DNA of 64,000 nucleotides from Heloderma charlesbogerti. Lineage: Eukaryota; Chordata; Lepidosauria; Squamata; Helodermatidae. Of this stretch, positions 22,801-34,100 are shown in pieces. Under the pieces are notes generated by a model. It ran no database searches. It saw only the letters and a list, made by a program, of their open reading frames with translations, and was not told where the DNA came from. The translations under genes were made by a program, and so were the position numbers. The DNA lies in the NCBI GenBank assembly GCA_026122225.1, contig JANEZZ010001866.1, positions 2,046,001 through 2,110,000 of the forward strand, read 5' to 3'. How positions within the stretch are numbered: position 1 is the stretch's first letter; every line of letters begins with the position of its first letter.

Positions 22801-25800
22801 CTTTCACCCTCAACAAGAGGCTCTTGAGATCCTCTTCGCTTTCTGCCATTAGGGTGGTATCGTCTGCATATCGGAGGTTGTTGATAATTCTCCCAGCAAT
22901 CTTAATTCCGACCTGTGATTCATCCAACCCGGCATTTCTCATGATGTACTCTGCATATAAGTTAAATAAGCAGGGTGACAATATGCAGCCTTGTCGTACT
23001 CCTTTCCCAATTTTGAACCAATCGGTTGTTCCATGTCTGGTTCTTACTGTTGCTTCTTGACCCTCGTACAGGTTTCTCAGGAGACAGGTAAGGTGGTCTG
23101 GTACTCCCATCACTTTAAGAATTTGCCACAGTTTGTTGTGATCCACACAATCAAAGGCTTTAGCGTAGTCAATGAAGCAGAAATAGACGTTTTTCTGGAA
23201 TTCTCTTGCTTTCTCCATGATGCAGCAAATGTTGGCGATTTGATCTCTAGTTCCTCTGCCTCTTCGAAACCCCGCTTGTACTTCCGGTAGTTCTCGGTTC
23301 GCATACTGCTGAAGCCTAGCTTGTAGGATTTTGAGCATCACCTTGCTGGCATGTGAAATGAGCGCAATTGTGCGGTAGTTTGAACACTCTTTGGCGTTGC
23401 CCTTCTTTGGAATTGGAATGTAAACTGACCTTTTCCAGTCTTGTGGCCGCTGTTGAGTGTTCCAGATTTGTTGGCATATTGAATGCAGCACTTTAACAGC
23501 ATCATCTTTTAGGATTTTAAATAGCTCAGCTGGAATACTGTCATCTCCGCTAGCTTTGTTGTTACTAATGCTTCCTAAGGCCCACTTGACTTCACTCTCG
23601 AGGATGTCCGGCTCAAGTTCAGTGACCGCACTATCATGGCTATCAGGGACATTAAGTTCTTTCCTGTATAGTTCTTCTGTGTATTCTTGCCACCTCTTCT
23701 TAATCTCATCTGCTTCTGTTAGGTCCCTGCCTTCTTTGTCCTTTATCATGCCCGTCTTTGCACAAAACGTTCCCTTGAGATCTCCAATTTTCTTGAAGAG
23801 ATCTCTAGTCTTTCCCATTCTGTTGTTTTCCTCGATTTCTTTGCATTGTTCATTTAAGAAGGCCTTCTTGTCTCTCCTTGCTATTCTCTGGAACTCTGCA
23901 TTCAGTTGGGTATATCTTCCCCTTTCTCCCTTGCTTTTCGCTTCCCTTCTTTCCTCAGCTACTTGTAAAGCCTCATCAGACAGCCACTTGGCTTTCTTGC
24001 ATTTCTTTTTCTTTGGGACGGATTTCGTTGCTGCCTCCTGAACAATGTTACGGACCTCCGTCCATAGTTCCTCAGGCACTCTGTCTATCAGGTCTAATCC
24101 CTGAAATCTATTCCTCACCTCCACTGTATATTCATCAGGGATATGATTTAGGTCATACCTGAACGGTTTAGTGGTTTTCCCGACGTTCTTCAATTTAAGC
24201 CGAAATTTTGCAAGAAGCAGCTCATGATCTGAGCCACAGTCAGCTCCAGGTCTTGTTTTTACTGACTGTATGGAGCTTCTCCATCTTTGGCTGCAAAGGA
24301 CATAATCAATCTGATTTCGATATTGACCATCTGGTGACGTCCATGTGTAGAGTCGCCTCTTGTGCTGTTGGAAAAGAGTGTTTGCTATGATCAGCATGTT
24401 CTCTTGGCAAAACTCTATTAGCTTTTGTCCTGCTTCATTTTGTACACCAAGGCCATGCTTGCCTGTTATCCCGGTGATTTCTTGACTTCCTACTTTAGCA
24501 TTCCAATCCCCTATGATGAAGAGGACATCTTTTTTTGGAGTTAGTTCTAGAAGGTGTTGTAGGTCTTCATAGAACCGATCAACCTCAGCTTCTTCGGCCT
24601 CAGTGGTTGGGGCATAGACTTGAATTACTGTGATGTTGAATGGTTTGCCTTGGATTCGTACTGAGATCATTCTATCATTTTTAAGATTGTACCCCAGTAC
24701 TGCTCTTCCCACCCTTTTGTTGACTATGAGTGCTACTCCATTTCTTCTAAGGGATTCTTGCCCACAATAGTAGATATGATGGTCACCTGAATTAAATTCG
24801 CCCATGCCTGTCCATTTGAGTTCGCTGATTCCCAAGATGTCGATGTTCAATCTTGCCATCTCATGTTTGACCACCTCCAGCTTACCTTGATTCATTGATC
24901 TGACATTCCAGGTTCCTAAACAATATTGTTCTTTATAGCATCGGATTTTCTTTTCACCGCCAGACACATCCACAGCTGAGTGTCCTTTCGGGTTTGGCCC
25001 AGCCGCTTCACTCTTTCTGGCGCTACTTGGAAATACCCTCTGCTCTTCCCCAGTAGCATATTGGACACCTTCCGACCTGAGGGGCTCATCTTCCGGCGTC
25101 ATATCTTTTAGCCTTGTGATACGTTCCATGGGGTTTTCTTGGCAAGAATACTGGAGTGGGTTGCCATTTCCTTCTCCAGTGGACCACATTTTGTCAGAAC
25201 TCTCTGCCATGACCTGTCCGTCTTGGGTGGCCCTGCACGGCATAGCTTATGGCTTCACTGAGTTACGCAAGCCCCTTCGCCACAACAAGGCAGTGATCCA
25301 TGAAGGGGGCACCTAGAGTTAGCTGCTTTTAAAACTGATGAACTCAAGGGGTCCTGCCCACTAGCTTGCAGTCTAAAGGACATGACACTTAGAGGGAAGG
25401 GGAAATGGGAAGAACAGGGGGAAAGCTCAGTACAAAGAAATCAGCAATGCAAGAAAATCAGTCTGGGAAAACTGAGAAAAAAGGGAAGACTTAAGAAGAC
25501 TTCTACTTTCTTCTTACAACAACCCAGAGAAGTAGGCAACACTTAAAGTGACCCAAGAAGGACCTGCTCAGTAAAGATTTAAACTTGAGTTTTCCATGTC
25601 GTGCTCCCATACAAGCCTCCCTCATTAATGAGAACTGCCCAAGAGGCTCTGCTGAGGATTCCACACCCATGTGAGGCCCTGTCTGCCAGTGCCTGAAGCA
25701 GAGCCTTCTCTGTTGTGGCCCAGCCATTGTAGTGTGTGCTGCTGTCAGGAGCGCCCTTGCTGCCTTCTGAAATCCTCAAGTAGCCAGAATCAACACACAG

Positions 25801-28058
25801 ACAATAGGGCTCTTTTCCAAGGCTTCATTTCCATTCAACCTAATGACGCTTACAGATGCTAATTGCATGAGCCTAATGAGGGAAACTTAAGAGAGCTGCC
25901 TACCAGAAGTTTCTAGCCTTAGTGAATCAGTTGATCTCCGTTTGGAGGGCAGAGCCGGGAAACCTCTGAATTTAAGGGGTAGGAGGCGAAAGTCCACCCC
26001 TTTCCCGTGGGGCATCGGGGCGCAGCTGTTGACGTCGCGCCAAGCGGGCTGAGTGCCTCCTCTCGGCACCCTCCATCTCCCACTTGTCCCTTCGCTGGTG
26101 CCTAGTGCTCCGAAGCTCCAATTGTCCCTCCCCCTGCCTGCCAGGGTCACTACCACTCTCATGAATGTGAGCAGGGAGGGACTCTCCCTCCGGCGGCACC
26201 TCTGAACAGCGTGTGGGTTCCTCTCCCACGGTTTCTATCTCTTGCTCAGAATCAGAACTGCTTTGGGGCTCTATGGGCTCTGATCCAACCCTGACAGCTA
26301 CCTAGGGAGGTTCCTCTGGCTACATCTCTTATAAACTTTACAAACTTAGCTAAAGCCCTTCCTTTTTCAGCAAACTTTTTCAGCAAATTATTCTTCAGGT
26401 TGTTAAATTGGCTGCTGCAGGTTGCTGCTCAGTCTTCTCAATCTGCATCTATGTGCTTCTGAATTGCCGTTTTAATCTTTTCTTTGTCATGTGTGTGTTT
26501 TTTTCAAAAGTCAAAAGCTGACATCCTTCACCCTGCATCATGCTCCAAAGTATACCTAGCTGGCAGGATTGGGGGCGGGGGGCAGCCTGTGTCATAATAT
26601 AGATCTAATGCTTTCACCCTTCAACCCTGTGTTTTGGGAGTAGGTATGATTTGAGGTGCAAGTTTATTCCCCCCTCCCCAATGGTTAAAGCTCTGTGTTA
26701 TCTTGGTTCACTGGACTAGATGGAAAATGGCGTCTGTGTAGCCAATCCCCTCCAGGAGCGCATTATACTAATGAGAAAAGAGGGGGACTCGGCCAAGAGT
26801 ATTAACGAGATGCTTCTGAGCAGGCTTTCAAGATACAGAGCCTCTCCCTCAGCAACCTTGGCTGCGTTGACTGGCTCCACCATCTCCAACACACTGAAAG
26901 AAGACCAGGCAGGTGAGGAGAGAGTTTGTTGCACAATGATTTTGCACCTTTGTCTGCTTTGATATGCAGAGTCCAGGACTTACAGCCTGGCCTCTATCAC
27001 TTTATGGAGCAAAACACATCAGGACCATCTCTTGCACAGTCTTCTCCATTGAAAGAGCAGAATCCCATAGTTTCAGAGAGTCTGAAGGGCATGATTTTGG
27101 TGGATTGTGCACCCCTTGTCAAAACCCTGCATCAGCCTTTCCCTACTTGGTGCCCTCCAGATGTATTGGGCTAAAACTCCCAGACCTGTACAGCTGGCAT
27201 AGTTGGCTGGAGGGAAGGTTCTGGAAGCAGCAGTCAGAACACATCTGAAACTGGCTGTAGGCTTCTTTTGGGGGCTTGAATCTCACTTGACCACCTGCCC
27301 AGATTTTTATCTCAAATCTTGTTCCATTTCACTTTCTTTTTCATGGCAAAAGCGTTTCTCTGCTTCTCACAACTTTCGTCCGGTCTTTTCAGCTGCGAAC
27401 ACTAGTTGTGGCCTGCCTCTCAAAATGCTGCGGAAGACTCCGATATATACGTGCGGGACATACCTGGTGATGTTAGTCCCACCTCCAGGGGGCTCCGGCA
27501 GCTCTGCCACACGGTCACTCTTCGGTGGAACAAGCGGTTTGTCATCCTTGAAAAGTAAGTCCCCCCCAGCCTGCCTTCTATTCTCACCAGGCTGGATTTA
27601 GGGAAAATGGCCAAGTTGCTTGTGGAAGGAGCTACTCCTTGCCATTCTGCTCAGTTCCTAGCTAAGTCCTCATTCATCATCCACTGCTTTTTGGGGGTGC
27701 AAATTGTTACTTTACTCCATCTGCCTGCCTCGAGGGAGGGGCGTCCTCCTAGTTTATTTCCCAGTGGTTTACTGGCTTGATCTTGGGCCAGCCAAGTTTG
27801 AGCCTGAAAACCTGTTTTCAGCGCAGGGTGAGGGGCCAAACGACATGAGGTGGGCAGCCAACCATTTTTCTTTACATGACAAGGAGTGGTGTTCCTTCCA
27901 TCCATTTTCTCCTTGCCCCTGTCCAGTGCTGGAAGTGAGATTGGTTTTTTGGGGGATATGGGTGGGATGGGGGATGGCTTGATTCAATAGAGTGTATGGG
28001 GGAGAGAGGGGTGGGTTTCATTCCTGTCACTCACATGCTCCTTGTCATGTAAAGAATG

Positions 28059-28099
<41 letters not shown>

Positions 28100-31061
28100 C
28101 TTTACATGTGAATGGGGCAGACGTATGAATAAAATACATGAGGCTGGCAGTATCTCATTTGTCCCGTGCTTCAGAGCACACTGTGGTGATGCTGCCACTA
28201 GACAGCATGTCTGTGTAGCATCCATTACAGATACAGACTCTGTCCTGTTGGCTCCTAGTCCACAGCAGGTGGGGAAGGTTAGGGATGGGAAACAAGGAGA
28301 CATGTGGAGCAAGAGAAACATTTATTAAAAATACAAAGTGGAAAAAATACAAAATAAAGGTGGAAGTGCCTAAGAGCATGTGTGGAGGGCCTTTCAATCA
28401 CTGTTCAGTAACCATAGTCAGCCACACTCTTCCACCCCACGCATGCATGCGCGCGCACGCACACACGCACACACAGAGTCTGGGAACAGGTAGATAGCAA
28501 AAGGTGTGACTTCCACTTAAGTTTGAGCCTCAGCATCCCTTACCATAGGAATTAAGCACTGCCCACGTGTAATGGTTAAACTCTGCCTGTGTATAATACA
28601 CAGTTCTGGAGAAAAATGTGAGCTTTCCAAAGATTGATTGCAGGCTCTTTGTTTAAAGTTCTAGCTTCGAGCTTGGTGTACAACATATCAGATGGGCAGT
28701 TTACAAGCCGAGCAGACCTCATTGATGCTGCCGGGAGCTCTTTTGGACGCGGTGCTCTTGTTCCTGGTCTAGGTAAGGAGCACATAAGCATTTTAGATGC
28801 AACTTGCTAATGACAATAATGGCATCAAATGGGTTATAGATTTCTCCAACCAGAAACCTATTTGCTTTAAGCAATTAACCAGGTAAGACGCAGCCTTTTA
28901 AAAGAAGTGCTGGAAATAACCTGCCAAAGGAAGAGCAGGCCAATACAATTTGAAAGGAGAGGAGATTGACTGCAAATACTTACAGATAGTTTGGACAATT
29001 ATAGAGTATATAATTGTTGATAATAATTATAGAATTACTTGAAGCTGTGTATTCATTCTAAATCTTAGCTGGGCGAAGGTGGCAGTGGTTGAGCCGTTGG
29101 CAGTGTGATGGTGGGGAGTGGGATGCTTCGGTTGTTTTCATTAACTTTAGAGAGGGTCATGAGGGTGGGTGTCTCAGGCATTCCATTCCTTGCTTTCTTG
29201 TCACCAGTGATAGTGATATGTTACCTATAAGTCTATTTGTGAGTTAAACACCAACTTTGGATATGTTGCGATGATTGTAGAGAGGCAAATGGGGCATCAA
29301 ATTAAAGTATGCAGATCTGCAGAAAAATTACAATTTCTTTGGCTTGTCCCCCAAATCAGATAAAATTGCAAACAAGCACAAATTCGAGTTATAAGCAGAC
29401 TGCGGTCTTTGAAATCTCCCACAGCTATTGACTGTAAGAAATCTGGCTTTCGGAAGATTGAAATGAGACTTTCCTAGCCATGAGCTCAGCTGCTGAGGTG
29501 TTATGCAATGTTTAAGAACATTCCAACTGCTCAGTAACAAACAAACCCTTTAGGACTGACCAAATGGAGCTGTTGGTGGGAAGGGGTGCAGGGGAGGGAA
29601 GAAGCAGCACTATCACAATGGTGTTCATTATGTGTGTACATGTGTATGAGAAGAGAGAAAAGAGTTGTTACCAACCAAAAGTGCGGCTGTGAATTTTCAT
29701 GTGTCTCCACCTGTTTCACATCATATACCACTTTTGATAAAGGGAGCTATTGATCATTTTTGTTCAGGTGCATGCTACGATGCTATGAATAACATGATCT
29801 GGACGTGCTCGAATGACTATATTGATCAGTGGTGCAATCCTGGGAACCAAGCCTTCCATTACGTCTGCCAGAGGCTAGGAGTCAGCCATATAATTATAGA
29901 GCCAAAAGGTGAGGGGAAAATCTGCTGTCAGCACTCTATACAAAGGAAGTGTCAGTGAAATGCAAGATGGGCAGCCTAGATTGGTGAGTGTTGCCTTTAA
30001 GCCATGTTGCACCTGACTGAGAAACCAGCAGGGCAGAACTGCACTTTCATACAAGGTTGAAGAGGGTATATATAGAACAGAACTTCTTTTGATCAGAAGT
30101 AAGAACATAACCAGGGTGTTTGAAGTTTAGCTGCTTTTGAAGTTACAGGCTGCAGTGCTCTGGGGTGGTTCCTTTGAAATCTCTGAAATTGCACTGAAGG
30201 AAGGAAACTGACCATTACTGCTGCAGGAGAAAGGCACCAAAATACTCTACTTTTGAATGCAAGCGTTAGCACTGGAACAATCAGATACATGGTACTGCTA
30301 TCATAACTTGTATAGCAGTTTGAATTGCAGAGGATTTACTCTCACAATGACCTTCTGAGGTGTTGCATTTTGTTTTCCATCTGTAAATAGACTGAGGTTG
30401 AGAGATGGTGACCTATTGAAGGCCAAACCATGTCAGAGGGAGAACTTTGACTGGTCTCCCAAATCCAAGCCATCTGTTTATTCCCTTCAGTACTCTGGGG
30501 ATACCCAAAGTATCCCCATCATAATTTGTGCTTGCAGTCTTTTACCAGGCAAGTGCGGCAGCTGATATTTGGCATCCTAAGCACAATTCTAGCCCTTGTG
30601 AATCTAGGGCTTGAGTTTCTGAATCTTGCCTGAATAAGGCTCAGAAACTAGAGCAACCCTGATTAAGACTGCTGTAGATCGCAAATGGGGTTTTGATAGC
30701 TATAAAACAGGGGTGGACAACCTCAGGCCTGAAGGCCAAGTCCAGCCCTCTTGGGGTCCCAATGTGGCCCTCTGGGATTCCCCAGAGGCTACACCCCTTT
30801 TCCCAGTCTACTGATCCTTTGGTAGTTTCCTGGCTTCTGTGCAGTTTTCCCCCCATTCCAAAAGGTTGAAATGCCACTCTGAAGGCTGAGTTACTGGCCA
30901 TAAGGGCTTTAAGGTAAAATATATTGGTATTTTTGGCCCCACCCCTTTTGCCTTCGGTCCCACCCAGCACTGGAATGCAGCCCCCCCCCCAACCCAGCTT
31001 CTCTGAAATGGAATTTGGCCCTCAGCCTGAAAGAGGTTCTGCACCCCTGCTATAAAAGCTT

Positions 31062-31102
<41 letters not shown>

Positions 31103-34100
31103 GGCTGCTTCCAGACAGAGGGTTCCTAGTGCCATCGATCAAAAGGCATTGTGGAGCTATTTCATCTTTTCCTCAACAGTTCTTTTGCTGGTTAAAAAAA
31201 TAGACAGAAGAAGCAGTGGAAAAACATGGGAGGGTTACAAACTGAAGACATCATCTGGACCCCCTGTAGAATTCTGTGAATGAGGCAGGGCCATTGCACA
31301 ACAAAGGCCTTGTCCAGAAGCATCTTCTCTCTCATATAGATGGTTGCTGTTCCTGGTTCCTGGTTACTTGACACCAGGGACCTAACCCTATCTCCATGTT
31401 CTTCTCTTACTCCCCTTCTATACGTACGAACAGATGAATCCACCTGATACCATCTGGCCATTGGCCCACTGAGCCACCTGGCTAATGTCGTTTTGTCCAA
31501 CTGATCGTGCCTTTCCAAGATCTCAGCCCCAGCCTTTCCTGGCCTTGCAGCATAAGATACTTTAACCTGAAAATGCTGAGGATTGAGCCTGAGGCCGTCT
31601 GCAGGGAACTGAGCCTCTCCATCCTTGCCTTCGATAACTCGTGTCCTTGCAACAAGTTCAAATTATTTTGAAAACCTTGTTTGCAAGTAGTTGTATGGAA
31701 GTTTTAAAAAATAACTTGCATTTCATACAAGGCACCGAGTACATAAAACCCTGACAGTAGGTTTATGTGAAATTATTGTTGTTGTTCTAGGAGATGCCAT
31801 AACCACAAACGAGGTTATCAACCAATTACTGCACCATGTTGGTGCTATGTGTATCCATCAGCTCAACCTGCTGGCAGCAAGTAACAACCTTCCAATCACA
31901 ACGTTTCTGGGCAAGCAGCATCCAATTGAAGCCCATCATCTCAGCAGCATTTGCGACATCATGGAGAAAGCCATGGTCAATGGGGACACCTGCATTATAC
32001 GCTGCATCCTGGTTGTCTTCCAGGTGTGTACACGTGTGATAGGGACACCTTGGGTATTTGAACTGTACCCTACCTTTCTACCAAGAACAATGGCACTCAG
32101 GGCAGCTTACAATCACAACTGAAACTTGATTAAAACAATAATAAAACAATGTATTGCAACACAATAAAAACACAGCAATGAAAGAATAAAAACAGCATAG
32201 CATGGTTGTGCTTAGTTGCAATTACACATGCAGTTTGAGGAGGACTCAGGGGGAGCAGAGCACCCTAAATGGCCGCACCATTAGGGCACTGGTGGGTCTC
32301 TTGTCAGTTTTGGAATGCCTCCCTGAGAGATGTTCCTGATAGTTGCCTCGAGGGATCAGGAGAACTTTTTCTCACTGGAAATTGATCAAAATCTGAGCCT
32401 GAGCATCTTCTTGTAAGATCCACCTGTTTGGACTCGCTTTTGTGGCTCACAGTTAAATCAATGAAGGTTGGGGGTATTTTAATGTGATTGTGTTTTACTG
32501 GTTTTCTTTGGATTCTTTTGCTTTTGTTCCCCACCTTGAGCCACTGGAAAGGACTGGGCTATAGCCATTAATAAGTATGTGAATGTAAATAGTGTTATGT
32601 GCACTCTTTTAATGACACTCCTTCATAAGCAACATTTCAACGCGAGCATTTCTCCCCCTCTTCCCCAACGGTTGTCCTTTCAGGTGGTTTTTAAGTTTTT
32701 CTTCAGCCCCCAAACAGAGAAGAATCGTGACACTGTAAGACGATCTGGCCTCCTGCTTTGGCAGTTACTGATGGCACCAGTAGACCAGATCAGCTCTGAA
32801 ATTCAGAAGGAGGTCTGCCTGGCAATCAGGTGTGTTACCTTATCTCATTGTAATAAATCAAATAATTCTGTAGTCCTAGTAAAGGTAATTTCTAGTAAGC
32901 TGTCTAAAGCATGAGTCAGTAAAATCACAAAGCAAACATTCTAAGCTTCATTCTAGTAACATGTGAACTGTCTGTGGTTTACATCAGGGAGTGGCAGCTT
33001 GTGGTTCTTGGACTGAAACTGGCCTAAGGAAGGCAGCTAATATGCCCCCCCCCCATGCATGCTAGACCCTGCTTCCCTGCCCAGTCAGTGTTACTGGGCA
33101 TCTTTTTCAGGAAGCTGCTGCTGCTGGAACTTTCCAGCCTGCTTTTTGCTGGCTTAGATTAGAAATATTTAAAAGCACGAGGAGGATGTTTACTGAGCAG
33201 CCACTCAGGCTCTGTCATCAGTTTAAGAGTTATACACGATTCTGCAACATGGGCTTGTGTGTGTGTCTGAGGCTGTCACTGCAGTGCTCCACTCTGGACT
33301 GATCCGCAGGCCAGTCTTCTTTCTAGTCTAGGGTGTTGCGCTCTTAGGAGGTCATGCTGATGGAATACAACCAAATAAAATGATAAGGAAGTCTAGCGGT
33401 GCTTCCAGACAGAGGGTATCTAGTGCTGCCAATTAGAAGGCATTGTGCAGCTATCTCCGGGAGAGAGCGCAGGACAGGAAGGCCTGGCGTGCTGTGGTTG
33501 ATGGGGTCACGAAGAGTCGGACACGACTGAACGACTGAACAACAACGTGCAGCTATTCCATGTTTTTCCCCTTAATGGATTTTCTATGGTAATAAACAAG
33601 ATAGTGGTGGGAAACGTAGGAGGGTTATGAATGGATGACAATGTCATCTGGACCCCCCATAAAATTCTTTGAATGAGGCAGGGTGATGGCCCAGTAAAAG
33701 CTTCGCCTGGAAGCACCCAAGTTTCTGGGGTCAGCTGTAGGATTTGGGAGAAAGCTATATAGAAAACAAATATTTCTATAATCTACTTCAGAAAATTTTG
33801 AAGTTCTTTTAATGAGTGGTACTGGTGCTGGTTGGGGACACCTGTCTGTGGTATGTACACACAGTTCTTTGAGCCAGCTGGAGGTTCAAGATTCAAGATG
33901 GCCTCCTCTCTTCCATTTGCTACTTCTTTGTCATTTTGCCAAAGCAAAGGGAATGCTACCGTGTATCTTTGCAATTCTGTGTTAAGATAACCAGATAACA
34001 TACATCTCAAGGGCAAAGAACATTTCACTCAAATGTCCCATTTGGAGCTGTAAATGGGACGTATTCCAAAGCGTGAGAACAAAATCTTCCAGAATAACCT

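Larger units (their letters stand above)
33398..33718 (+). mobile_element. MITE family A, copy 3 (carries the BovB tail)
   Basis: Left terminus GGTGCTTCCAGACAGAGGG and right terminus GCCTGGAAGCACCC are inverted repeats. The element is interrupted by the 92-bp BovB insertion plus its duplication, so the MITE is older than that event. Confidence 0.85.

Noticed and set aside
22536..24390. Many plus-strand open frames of 60-194 codons
   Set aside because: They are antisense shadows of the intact minus-strand BovB ORF, which explains the whole interval.
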